A stretch of DNA of 64,000 nt, from contig NC_088300.1 of NCBI RefSeq assembly GCF_032854445.1, positions 49,345,682 through 49,409,681 of the forward strand, in the 5' to 3' direction. How positions within the stretch are numbered: position 1 is the first letter of the stretch; the number at the start of each line of letters is the position of its first letter. The notes beneath the pieces are model-generated. The model did not search any database and was not told where the DNA came from. It was given only the letters and a program-made list of their open reading frames with translations. This DNA is from Liolophura sinensis. Taxonomy: Eukaryota > Mollusca > Polyplacophora > Chitonida > Chitonidae. The position numbers and the translations under genes were made by a program. Shown here piece after piece: positions 39,001 through 50,103 of the stretch.

Positions 39001-42000
39001 TGAGTAAAAATACCTTCATGTATTTTTTTTTAGATTTTTTCAAGAGTGTTGAAAGGCATTCAAATATTTCAATTCTATGGTGGGCTTTTTGGGCCATACT
39101 AACAATACTTAGGAACTATGACAGAAGGAAGGAATTTTTTAGACCATTATTTCACTAATCTTTTAATCATGGGTTAAAAGAGTTATTACAACATTCAGTG
39201 TCATGATTAAAGTTGGAAAAGCTTGCTGTGACGTCAGAGTTCCTAAACCCTGATAGTATGGTCCATAAAGCTTGCCTTAGAGGTTAAACAGCTTCAAGTC
39301 TCTTCACAAAAATCTTAAAAAATAAATAACAGTATATTTACACGTATTGTTAAGTTGTCTGTGAGATGAACTTACTTTATACTTTAGCTTTCTTTTACTT
39401 TAACATAATCCGAATTTTAAGGTAGATTTTCATTTACTACTGATGTGATCACGTGAACACAGTTGCATACTGCAAATCTGAATTAAGGAAAAGAATATTT
39501 GTAGGAATTTTGAGGCAAAAAATATATAAAAATGTAGTATTATTGACAAGTTTAGTTCACTGTTGCAACTAGGGTAAAAATATTTGAGTCACTTGACAAG
39601 TGATTTATGTTTTATGTCAAGAAGAATATTTTACTTTTAAGACAAATGTCAGGTTTATTTGTGAAAGAAACAAAGAGACTGGAGAAACCATTGCCTCTGA
39701 CCAGGTTACAGACAACCTCCAGATGTATAACAGTAAATCCAGCGGGAAATGTATAATTTGTTAATAGTTGCAGACAGTACATTGCCATCATTTACATAAT
39801 AGTCAGTGGATAAAACAAACGTGAAAAAAAAAGGCATAATAGACTTGTAAACCCAGAGTTTATTACTAGCCACAGTTTATTATCAGTATTCACTGAAGTC
39901 ATACACTCACATAACATGGCTTTCCCCTTCAAAGATACCCTCAGCAAAGATGAGGACAGCTCGTATGATTGTGTCTGTAAATTGAGAGGAACACAACTCA
40001 ACATGTCAGTTGAAAGTTTATAAAACCGGATTGTCTACCAGCAGTAGAAAGATCCAAGACTACAGAATATAAATGTTTAATTCCATCTTTAAGCAAATGA
40101 TGAAAAATTTTACCCAAGTATGCATTTTTAAAGGCAAATATATGTCATGAAATATTACTTTTGGTTAAGAAACTTACATCTGTCATGTATGATAACACCC
40201 TAAATTCCAAATAAACCTCAGAATAACTTAAGGTCAACAAAACTCTCTCAATGATAAACAGTGAAAATATGCAACCTAATAATTGTCGAAATTTATGGTC
40301 AGTTTCTAATCATCATGATAAAGCCATCCTTAATCACTGGAAACAACAACTGCTAATTTAATTAATAAATAAAATAACTGTAAGTGCAGAAGGTAAAATC
40401 CTTACCATTTGATGTGGATATTGTGAGTTCAACATGGGGCTGCAAAGGAGGGAAAAAAAACTACATTTATTGCTACAAATTGTGTCTATTTACAGGCAAA
40501 GACAACACTAACATGAAGTATGTGCCTGTTTAAAGTCCAATGAGCACAGTTTACAAAAGAAGTTCATTTTACTTTTTTTTTGACCTCGTAAATTGCATTT
40601 GAAACTTTGCATTCTACGGTGGCCTCCTCTGAATATATTGGAACCAGTGACGTCACATCAGGTTTTCGACACTTGACAAACATAGATTGCTAGATTTAAC
40701 CAATCAAAATGCACAAACATACCGAAGAATGAACGCATTCACCAAATGCGCCTTGAAACGAACTATTTCACACCAAAAATATTGATGTGATGTCACTGAT
40801 ATCCTCTAGGTCCCAACAAATCACCACAGAATCAGGTGTTTTCAAGGCATTTTAGTTCTAAAAAAAATAAATCGAACTATCTTCCTGGACAGATTTAAAT
40901 GGTCTTTCATCTGAAATATACTTCATTTTTGTAATTTCTTTGTCTTTAAGAGTCACTGCAAGTGCTAAAGTATATAGAATATTGTTAAACAGATAAACAC
41001 CACAGAAGGCAGCTTTAGCTGGATAATGTGAGACAAAAAATGTGCATGCAAACCTGTTCCTTCTCTCCCCCAGCATTGACACTAAGACTTGTCTGTAGTT
41101 GAGTATTTGCCTGAAAAATGGGACAGTAAATTCTGAAGTTTTTGTTTACCTTCCCAGAAAATTGTCACTTGATAGTAACCACTGACTCAGCATGGTCACA
41201 ATGAAAATTAAACCCTGATTTCCTCTGCTGTATTCATGGTTAAACTATATTTGACAATTTTCCACAAGGTTTCATATTTCTTGAAAAAAAACACAAAAAA
41301 AAACCCAAACAAAATGAAGGTCTAATGATTTGCAATACATATATTTCAAATTGGAAACGCACTATTTCTACCAAAATAATTTATAATACTTACTTGTCAC
41401 CCCTACTGACAAGAAAAGCATGCCTTTCATCTAATTATTATTAATTATTTCATTTAATACATTTCCATTCGGTTTTTTTATAAGCAAATAAACATATGGT
41501 ACTCTCGCAAAGATCTATAAAAATAAGACTCACTGGAATGACTCCCATTCCGCTGTTTGAACCTGTCCCCTTCTCCAAACTGGTGAGTGAGGTCATGCTC
41601 TTCCCCACACTCCCAGGGCCAGCAGCTGAGGAGTCGGACTTCAAGACACCTGGGCTTATAGATGCCCCAGACACACCAGAGCTGAGGGCAACTTTGGTGT
41701 TTTCCTCGTAGTTTTTCAATTCCAGAATCAACATCTAAAAATGAGAAAATTGTTGATATTAATAATGAAATAGGTGTAGCGAAGAACAAGCCACCATCTT
41801 TACTATTTGCCTGTTTGCAACTCTGCTGCAGTAACTGTTAAGTAACATTTCATTTCTTTGCCTTTTAATTTGTTTTTTCACATGAATGCCCGCTTTAAGA
41901 CAAATCTTTTCAGGGTTGTTATTTCACAAAATTTCACAACAGCAGAGCCTTCACAGTTATTCAATGGGACCACCTGCAAGAGGACTAGCCTTTGATCAAT

Positions 42001-45000
42001 GAGGTCACATGTTCAAATCCAGCTCTCCCTGGATTTATTTCAGATGTATTTCAGCTGACTGATTAAGAGTAACTTCCACAATGGACACAGAACTTGGCAT
42101 AAGAACTTGGCACAGAACTTAAGCTACAATCAGATTTCAGAGTTATACAAATGTGAACACATCTACACTGATGCTCTGAAAGTATTCATTTATTCACTTG
42201 CATTGTGTCTTACAAGCATCCTTCATGCGCTTACCAGTATGTATACGCATCTGGAAACTACTAGGATATATAAATACAACATGGAACTGTATTCTGGAGT
42301 TCTTGTGTTCCTCTTGGTGATGAGTGAGGAGTCAAGGGGTCAGCTAACTGTTATCCACCTTGTGGAGAGACAGTATAACTTTTATGACAGTGGATGGTGT
42401 TATGCTGCCAGCAAAGCACACAGAGCCTTTGGGGGGGGGGGGGGGACCCACGACCATCTACAGGTTGCTGATGGACCTTCCTACATACGATCATATTGGT
42501 GAAAGGCTCCAGAGTCACTGTGCGCTATGTACACCTTGGCCACAGAGGCCCCTATTCTGACAGTAAGGACATTAATTATCCATATGTCTTCTTGTAGCAG
42601 GCTGGCCTCAATACCTGCTAGGTAATAATGTTCTCTAACCATGCCAAAGACACTGAACGTACACCCGAGTATACTGACACCATGCTGGGAGCGGCTGACA
42701 AAACTTTGGCATGGCCGGACATGGGATTTGAACCTGTGTTTCATTTTGTGTTAGTGCGAGACTGTGAGAAGTGACAGATACCTGCTTCCTCTGGCTGAGC
42801 TCTCTCACCGTATCCTGCTCCAGATTTGAATCCATCAGATTTCCTTTCAGGTCAGGACTGGCAGCATTGTAACCACGAACTGTAACAAACACACCTTTCC
42901 TGTTTATACAACCAGTATGGACATGCTGGCTATAGCAGGAATAATAAATACTGATTCTGATCAGGGAGAATTACACTGTCAAATGTTTAAATTTGTACAG
43001 ATAAACCAATTCGTTCTAATTTCATTCTTTTCACAAAATAGACCAATAAAGATCCAAAGTTTACAAGCAGAATTTTTTTTTTCTATTTGAATGAAAAAAC
43101 ATTGATCACATTAGAACCTTCTCCTACGATGACTCTGAGATCATCTCTTTCAAGCAATCGATGTACTGTGTATGGATCACTCCTATTATGATGACAGTAG
43201 AACACCATCTATAGTAGTCACTGTACAACAATCTAAGATCATGACGGTGAATATGAGAGCATACAGCATTAATCACTTGAACAATGTCGATAGAAGATCT
43301 TTTGAGACTTTCTTGTGTAGACACCTTAGATAAACTGACCTTCTCCCTCCACAGAACAACAAATCAGTTGATCCTGTCCGTCCATTCGGTAATCACCCTG
43401 AAAAAAAAACACACAAAACATCCACACAACATTTTTAAGAATGCAGGAGATAGTCAAGTAAAAAGTTGGCAACTGATCAAGTACACATATTGATACAGTA
43501 TTACGCCAAGCAGCAAAAGTGTATTCATTAACATTTCACAGTTTTATACATGTACCTAAATGAAATGAACATTGTTGTCAATCAGTTATCAAATTTTCAA
43601 AAGTAATGACTAGAAGCATTTACTAAAAACAATAGGATAAAATGTCCGCAAAGATTGGAAAATGTAATGAAAATTTACTGACGGCAACTCATTTATTACA
43701 ACTTTCCTCTAAAAAACCGGCCTTAAAGTTCATGACATTGCATGATGAGCAACTTGGTATCAATAATGATTTGTGAATAGTCATATTTTTACTTATATGT
43801 GGAGTTATTTATGCAGTATATCTTTTTTTTTTTCTAACAGACCTGAACAATGCCTGCAATGGCATGTGGAAAATTGTCCTTGAAGACAACCTCTCCTGTA
43901 CGGTCACTACGAGCGTCAACCTGCAATCAAAGCCCCCAAAAAATTGTAGCACATACAAATTTACTGAAGTGTTCAAATGTCAGGACAATGTCAGTACAAC
44001 TATAAAATTTGTACCAGTGGTCATGTTTATTTCATACGTAAATGTGTTTTGTGGCCTACGTACTGTATTTCACCTAGAGTTTAGCATTTTTCAAGTAACA
44101 CAGTTTACATGATTTGGAATAATTTATCCACCTTATATGGTCATTTCAGAGTTTGATTTATTTCTTTTTGCTGGCATCAGTGTTGGCATCAAAAGTATAA
44201 TTTTAAGGCTTCTGAAAGTGCATTTTCACCTGCCACACTTTAGCTGAAATAGAGTAATGTGAATGTGTAATGTTGTACTTAGTGGACAGAGGAGAATCCA
44301 CTGACCTTGCCATTACTCCAGCCTGTGATGAGCTCAGGCACACCATCAGAGTCCAGGTCAAACCCATGGATGATCACCGCCTGGTTCTTTGACTACAAAC
44401 AAACAACAACTTTGCGTTGACAACAGAAAAAAGTTGGTACTGTTTTAGACTCACAATATATGTAGTTTCAGTATTCACAATTATTAAGTAGGTAAGTTAA
44501 GTAAGGTATTTGCAGTAGTATGTGAGTTTTAACTGTTTACACAGTAAATTAAATGTGTAATTTGCTGACAGATGCTGAGAAATATATCTAAACGTGAGAA
44601 CAATCATGGTTTTGACATGAACAAAGGCTGGAGAACTGAAATAGGTTTACCATGTGACAGACTGTGCATCTCACCTTTATTCTCCAGTACCTGGCCGTCT
44701 TGTCATACACTCCAACAGTACCATTCGCCAGAGAATAGCCAAACTTTGTTCCCAGCATTGGACACAGAGATGTTATAGCCTGCAAATGACATCCAAAAAT
44801 TACAGATGCATAACACAAATCACCACATTTTGATCATATTTCTCACTTATTTAAATAAACAAAAACTTCTCTTGTTTGTTTAGCAGTTTGGTTCAGGTCT
44901 AATATTATCTGGTATCTTCTTCTTGCAGGCCAGACTCAAGGAGCATTAATTAATATTTATAGCGCTGCCTCACTGAAACATCACAATGAAGACACCACAC

Positions 45001-47962
45001 ATGACAACCTACCAAGTAACTATATGTATATAGTGTCATCTGACCAATCAGTACAAACAGTCCTCTACATACAGGACCCTTTGAAGCCAGGCACAACCTA
45101 GAACATTTCTGGGGGATCTAGGGACAACTGCCACAATTCAGACTTTTAACCTCATGATAAGCTATATAATTTAACACAGAAAATTATGAAAATTAAGTCT
45201 CAGAAGTTATACATGAGATAAAAATGCATGGAGTCCAAATACATGCACAACACTTCTTCCAAGTTCACAATGTTATCCTTTAGAATGGAAAGCAAATAAA
45301 TCACATTTCAAATTTTGACTAAAGTCTAAAAAGGCTTTGAGCAACAGGCAACACACCATAATAGTATGGTTATTATACCCCATTTCCTGGAGTGTCTAGA
45401 AATTCACACAATTCATTTATTTGTGCTACACTAGTAAAAATTTGCTTCCTTCCCATTCTCTCCGTCAACAAAGAGCATGGACTTACCTCTGTTTCTGTCA
45501 TTTCAGCTATAATCTCATCCTCCCGGAAAACACGTATATCATAATCCTCTGAACCTACAATCAGCTGTCAGAGACAAAAACAGAAACACATTATACATTG
45601 TCTTATTCAAGCAATATGTTTTTTTAAATATATTTAATTAGGTGTGGTGAATAATAGCATGATCAAAATAAATTATTAATGGAAAAAATAACTTAAGGTT
45701 TACACCTTAACAAGTAACAAGACCTGCTGCTTGTTAGGAAATCAGCCATACAGTCACAATTATGTTTTGAAGTATACTAGTAATACAAGCTACATGTACC
45801 ATGTCTCAAGCAATGTTGCCAACTTTAATGGTCCAATTTTTGGGGGATAACAGCTCAAGCCAGCGTTTTCCTCTTTTGAGTACGTGGACACAACCAATTT
45901 CATGTACCCAGGGAATTAGAGAGAACTGTCCTGTGAAGGAGGTCAGTCTTTGTGTGTGCAGACTGTAGGAAAACTTACCTCTTGTTGTCCATCACATGTG
46001 AAATCAATCATCGACAATGAGCACACATTATCTCCAGTTACCTAAAGCAAGGCAAGCATAATGGGGTTTCCTTTTTGAACATTACTAAAAGTTTTTTTCT
46101 TCAAACATGTTACACAAGTTTCTATAGCTGGGAGAGAGATGGTAAGTGATGCACCCTCCCTCTTCTGAGTTTTTATGGGCACATTTAACCTGAATATATC
46201 ACTAATCTAATTCATATTTTACACCATATACAATATTATTCAACAACAAAAACAGTGCCAACCTTATGAGTAAAGAGAATCAGAAGTATGAATGGTGTTA
46301 CAAAATAATGATTCATCTGTAGGGTGCTAGATACACTTCACAACACTGAAGTAAACAATGAGTTGATTTGAAAGACAAATTTGATTATAAGATAACAGCT
46401 TTACAGAGAGTTCACCATCCAACACGCCAAGGGAGATGCCTTTATTATTTGTGATTACTCACAGTCCAGAAGCTGTCATTTCCCTCATAATCAAACCCCT
46501 GTAAGGAGCAGTTCCCTCCCACAACAGCCAGTGGCAGTTCCAGACCTCCCAGTTGTCCCATCACAATGGCATTGGATCCATCTGGAGTCTGTAGTCATCA
46601 GAAGAAAGAAAAATATGCTAATTACTTATTATACATCATCTAGGTTTCTTATTTATTCAGGGAAGAAGAGCCATGTTCTACATTTATTTATTTATTTATT
46701 TGTTTAGTGTTTCATGTTGTAATAAAGAATATTTCACTAATATGATTATGTTTCAAAGACTGGATTTTACAACAATCAGTATTATACTTTTGGATACATT
46801 TTAGTTCTGTTTGCATACAATATGATTAGAGCTAAACCTAAAATCAATGAAAGCCAGTAAACATGGTCACACCAGGGGCGATAACTTTGTAAAAGTTCAG
46901 AGCTCCATACCAAGCAGGCCTTCCAGCTGCTAATGCAGACAAACTGTACACTCCTCGGTAAAGAAAACATCATTATAGAGATTCTAAATAAATACACGAC
47001 ATTATGCGAACTGCTTACTTCCTTGTAGAAGAGGTCCCTGTTGTTGTTGACATCATAGGCCAGCAGGTTAGTACTTGTGCCCACCACCAGGATATCATTG
47101 GGGATGTTAGGGTTGAGCTGGCCTGCCGACACTGCAGACACCTGCTGATTAATACTGAGCAGGCTGATGTCACTAGTGTCATCACCTGATGCTACACGAC
47201 CTCCAACAATGCCACGGTTGTGAGGGTTGTGGATAAAAACCTGCAAAATAACAGTTTAAACAATTAAATTTACTGTATTTGAACTAAATACCATCATTAA
47301 GTTTCTCATAAATTAACCTCACTCTGAGAGTTCTACACATATTTACCTTAAAAATATATTTTAAGTTCATCATGAACAGTAGGATGTATTATACTCTACT
47401 TAACTTTCAGCATCAAACTGAATATTTTGTGGCCATAATTTGCATCTAAAATGAATATTAGCAAATTTTTAGGGCAAATGAAGAAACTTAACTGTGTAAT
47501 TATTGACAGACATTAGTACTTGACAGTCTGGATCAGCATTTTGACCCCAACAAGTCTAAAAACTTTGCCAAATATTTCATGTTATTATATTAGTATTACT
47601 ATTATATACATATAAGAAATTCTCTAACATAAAGCTGTACCCGAGTGTGCTTTCGAACAAACAATATTAAACGGTCAGTTTCATATTGCGAAGACTTGTG
47701 ACTTTCCCCCTCCGAGACGGGTTTATGGTACATGTAACAGAACTTATTTTTCCACATAGTGACTGCATCAATGGTGACAAGTAAAGTATAATGCAAAACA
47801 CATAACTTGAGGCAGTATTATAGGGCAGTTTGTGGTGCTACAAACCTTTCCAGCAGCTGTAGCACATGTCAATGCTGGATGTACCCCATCATACTTCCCC
47901 AGTGAAACCATGCGAGGGTTAATCTTGTGATTGAGTTTTAAGGTGAAGATAGGCACCAACAT
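27068..47962 (-). CDS. BBS2: BBS2, Bardet-Biedl syndrome 2 protein (BBSome subunit), complete coding region
   Basis: Twenty-one exons splice in frame to 750 residues (human about 721): 47962-47846, 47240-47019, 46588-46463, 46041-45979, 45564-45487, 44779-44675, 44392-44306, 43920-43843, 43397-43340, 42879-42782, 41734-41534, 41110-41054, 40439-40406, 39974-39911, 38827-38720, 38318-38192, 37983-37855, 37041-36904, 36345-36233, 28004-27856, 27168-27068. The product starts [10 protein letters not shown] and ends [16 protein letters not shown], both diagnostic. The N-terminal half forms the beta-propeller (e.g. '[17 protein letters not shown]', 'LITGWSNGK'), followed by the GAE/platform region and a C-terminal helical hairpin ('[12 protein letters not shown]'). 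BBS2 belongs to the BBSome, which carries membrane proteins in and out of cilia. The extra length is mostly a Ser/Gly-rich stretch in exon 11 (about residues 365-400). Intron 19 (8.2 kb) is built of exon-derived arrays. An acceptor at 47987 implies an upstream non-coding exon. Confidence 0.97.
27289..27508. mobile_element. MITE family A, copy 2 (BBS2 intron 20)
   Basis: 220 bp with inverted termini TACCCTAATTCTTCTAAAAT / reverse of ATTTAAGATGAAATAGGGTA and TA at both borders. Its interior matches the copies at 10247-10452 (inverted) and 56314-56528. Confidence 0.8.
28053..29200 (-). repeat. ~72-bp array derived from the BBS2 exon 20 acceptor
   Basis: Sixteen units, spaced 70-75 bp (starting near 28053, 28126, 28199, 28270, 28341, 28411, 28483, 28553, 28625, 28698, 28771, 28841, 28912, 28986, 29061, 29133). 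Read on the minus strand each holds a pyrimidine-poor TTGTTACAG-like acceptor followed by the first 37 nt of exon 20 (up to GAGCTGTATGAC) and ~35 nt of spacer (AATGATGTATGTATGAGTC). They lie directly upstream of the true acceptor at 28005. In some units the AG is kept (CTGTAAC on the plus strand); in others it is GG (CCGTAAC). Units share GTGAGGCGTAC where the true exon has GTAAGGCATAC. Confidence 0.93.
31976..32243 (-). mobile_element. SINE inside the 91-bp array, copy 1
   Basis: A complete 268-bp element: head GGGCCTCCGTGGCTCAGTTG, B box GTTCAAGTCCAGC, centre, and (TAAA)n tail, on the minus strand. The flanking 15-bp direct repeats TCATATGCTGACAGG (31961-31975) and TCATATGCTGATAGG (32244-32258) are array sequence, so this is a true insertion into a unit. 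Confidence 0.93.
33988..34255 (-). mobile_element. SINE inside the 91-bp array, copy 2
   Basis: Almost identical to copy 1, same 268-bp length, same position in the unit and same 15-bp flanks (33973-33987, 34256-34270). It lies exactly 2012 bp from copy 1, i.e. 19 units plus 283 bp, so it was duplicated with the array rather than inserted anew. Confidence 0.93.
35272..35539 (-). mobile_element. SINE inside the 91-bp array, copy 3
   Basis: Third copy with the same borders and flanks, 1284 bp from copy 2 (11 units plus 283 bp). Only a few substitutions separate the three copies. Confidence 0.93.
36537..36690 (-). mobile_element. Degenerate SINE copy in BBS2 intron 18
   Basis: Antisense remnant: GAATATTTCACTTATACAAC, GTGGGAGGAAACCGGGTTCA, a deleted section, then GCTGGACTTGAACTCACATG (B-box region). 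The head and the tail are missing or worn. Confidence 0.7.
37575..37740. repeat. Old dispersed repeat shared with 44.13-44.26 kb
   Basis: The sequence around 37675-37740 (GTGTTAGCATCACAAAAG, TTCAGAAAATGCATTTT, AAAGTTTAGGTGAAA) aligns with 44175-44260 (GTGTTGGCATCAAAAG, TTCTGAAAGTGCATTTTC, ACTTTAGCTGAAA). Both lie in BBS2 introns. No terminal structure is visible. Confidence 0.4.
38349..38536 (-). repeat. Partial tandem copies of the BBS2 exon 16 acceptor edge
   Basis: Intron 15 is only ~400 bp, and 38349-38536 holds about three worn copies of the region 38258-38330, i.e. the 5' part of exon 16 with its acceptor. Shared plus-strand words are GCATACAT(A/G)GAGAACCGA, GTAACTG, GCTCAAA and GAACTGTAAACTGTA. 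The copy at 38349-38428 still keeps the duplicated CAG motifs of the acceptor. The copies contain changes that would stop translation. Confidence 0.75.
39073..39276. mobile_element. MITE-like element with ~48-bp inverted termini (BBS2 intron 14)
   Basis: The left end (TCTATGGTGGGCTTTTTGGG, CCATACTAACAATACTTAGG, AACTATGAC) and the inverse of the right end (TCTAAGGCAAGCTTTATGGA, CCATACTATCAGGGTTTAGG, AACTCTGAC) match at about three quarters of positions. No coding capacity. Family unknown. Confidence 0.65.
40611..40833. mobile_element. MITE-like element with inverted termini (BBS2 intron 12)
   Basis: The ends ATTCTACGGTGG...CAGTGACGTCACATCA and the inverse ATTCTGTGGTGA...CAGTGACATCACATCA are inverted repeats of about 50 bp with gaps. 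The outer TTCTAYGGTGG word resembles the end of the element at 39073-39276, so both may belong to one family. Confidence 0.55.
42444..42555 (-). mobile_element. SINE head fragment in BBS2 intron 10
   Basis: After a run of G at 42431-42444 the plus strand has CCCACGACCATCTACAGGTT and ends ACCTTGGCCACAGAGGCCCC, the reversed SINE head. The tail side is replaced or badly worn. Confidence 0.65.
46682..46745 (-). mobile_element. SINE tail fragment in BBS2 intron 2
   Basis: Plus-strand ATTTATTTATTTATTTATTT, then GTTTCATGTTGT and GAATATTTCACTAATATGAT: the 3' 65 bp of the main SINE family in antisense order. Confidence 0.6.
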
Positions 47963-50103
47963 CTTCAGTATTAATTTACAAACTATCTGAAACGAATAAA
48001 TATAAATTCATGGATGGCACATACTTAACAGGGGTTCAAATTTGTACTGGGTACCAGAGAAAATTTGACTGGCTTATATGAAGGTTATCAGGTTTATCAC
48101 TGGAGGAAGCCATGTAAAACCCAGGAAGAAGCCATGTAAAACCTAGGAAGAAGCCATGTAAAACCTAGGACGAAGCCACGTAAAACCCAGGAGGAAGCCA
48201 AGTAAAACCCAGGAGGAAGCCATGTAAAACCCAAGAAGAAGCCATGTTAAACCCAGAAGGAAGCCATGTAAAACCCAGGAGGAAGCCACGTAAAACCCAG
48301 GAAGAAGCCATGTAAAACCTAGGAGGAAGACATGTAAAACCCAGGAAGAAGCTATGTAAAACCCAGGAAGAAGCCATGTAAAACCTAGGAGGAAGCCATG
48401 TAAAACCCAGGAAGAAGCCATGTTAAACCCAGAAGGAAGCCATGTTAAACCCAGAAGGACGCCATGTTAAACCCAGAACGAAGCCATGTAAAACTCAGGA
48501 GGAAGCTATCTTAAACTTAGGGAAGAAGCCATGTTAGACCCAGGAAGAAGCTATGTTAAACCCGAGAAGAAGCCATGTAAACCCAGGAAGAAGCCATGTT
48601 AAACCCAGAAAGAAGCCATGTTATCCCAGGAAGAAGTCATGTTATACCCAGAGAAATTCCGAAACTTCACCAAGTACTTGATTAACTGATAGCTGGAGCC
48701 AAGTCAGTGAGCTATGAAACTGATCACATGACATCACTATTCATGGTCGACACAATCTGCTGCAGTCAGAGTGATGCAAATGACTATGTGGTTAGAACAC
48801 AATTAAACACCGAAAATTATGAAATCTGCTACATAACTTGTTTAAAAACTTAATTGGTAGGTGGTAGGCTGTTGAATAATTAACATATTAATCAGCATTA
48901 GAAACTGCCTCATAGACTGACTGGATTTAGTTAGGCCACCTTCTACCTAGATTATGCACATCACATGAAATTGAGATTATCTGCTGTCAGGTTATAGGTA
49001 ACTTTGATTTCAAACCACATACTGATTGGGTTCATTTAATTTATCACACTGGAAAATAAGAACCGATAAACATTAAATTAGAATACCACTGTTTATGAGT
49101 AAAATGATACAATGATTTGTATCTTGCCCTTATTACCAGTTATCAATTTCCAGGTACAAGAAAGTGTGCTAAAGCTGTATGCTGTTCTGCATTAACACAA
49201 GGGTTCATTTTAATCTAGGTTAATTTAAATGAATTTCTTTTTATCCATCCCAAAATGGACAGGCCTACGATCCATAAACGCACTTCCTCACAGTAGGGAA
49301 TTATGTAATATTAACAAGTGTAAGATAAGTCGCTATATGTGACTTCACTTACAACCATTTGTCTATGAAAAGCTGCGTTCACATGGTTCGACTGTCCAGT
49401 TGACTCATCAAAAGCAACCAGTGGAATGAAAATAGGACGTGCTATTTTATGCAGCATTTGACAAATTGCATCGTTTGAACATGGCTTATAAAATATACAG
49501 GCTTTATTGTACTGTTGTCATTCCACTTGCCTAATTTGATAAATTACATTGTGAGAGCATGGTTTCACTTCATGACAAATACAGCTTAAGAAAGTCGTTA
49601 AGAAAGAAAAAAGAAAAAAATAGGACTCACACAGTAATATATAAAAAAACTGACTCAGACTGTCAGGCAGACCAGATGACAAGAGCAACAACTTTGCGAT
49701 TGACAACGACTGTCAGTTCGTCAGTCAAAATAGACTACACATGAAACGATCAACAGTCTTTCTCGACAATGAATCTGCACATTTCTACTATTATTATTTA
49801 CAAACAAAGCCATTCTATGCAAATGTCTCCATCCACACTGCCAAATGACATTTTGAACAACCACGCTCTTTCCTAGGCACAACAAAATATTTTGCAGAAG
49901 TGCTCGTGCTTTCAGTTCATTGGATGAAATTCGGTACATTTGGTGACAGGGTTATCTCCCGTTATCATTCCATCGAATCTCAACAACAGGGGTCGCGCGT
50001 TTAAAGTACACGTGTTTGTTTGTGTATCTCGAAATGTCAGTGGAGTTTTGAACAGTTAACTTGATCTGTTTTCTATTTAGGGTACCAGAAGGTTACATTC
50101 AAA
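47963..50103. promoter_or_regulatory. Head-to-head region between BBS2 and BET1
   Basis: BBS2 (minus) and BET1 (plus) diverge from this 2.1-kb gap. BBS2 has a 24-nt leader (47986-47963) after an acceptor TTTATTCGTTTCAG, implying an upstream leader exon; a donor-like GTAAGTGAAG lies near 49350 on the minus strand. BET1 has an acceptor-like TTTTCTATTTAG just before 50081. Near 49920-49965 are an inverted CCAAT (ATTGG) and GTTATCTCCCGTTATC, a GATA-like motif pair. Start sites are inferred, not visible. Confidence 0.4.
48105..48650. repeat. 22-bp minisatellite upstream of BBS2
   Basis: About 25 variable copies of CCAGGAAGAAGCCATGTAAAAC. Because 22 is not a multiple of three, long frames open on the minus strand are repeat artefacts. 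If BBS2 has an upstream leader exon, the array is in its first intron. Confidence 0.92.

Noticed and set aside
42107-42502. 131-codon plus-strand frame in a BBS2 intron
   Set aside because: Crosses a poly-G run and a SINE fragment; no homology-like features.
48143-48421. Minus-strand frame repeating MASSWVLHGFLLGFTW
   Set aside because: Reading of the 22-bp minisatellite; hydrophobic pattern is an artefact of the repeat.
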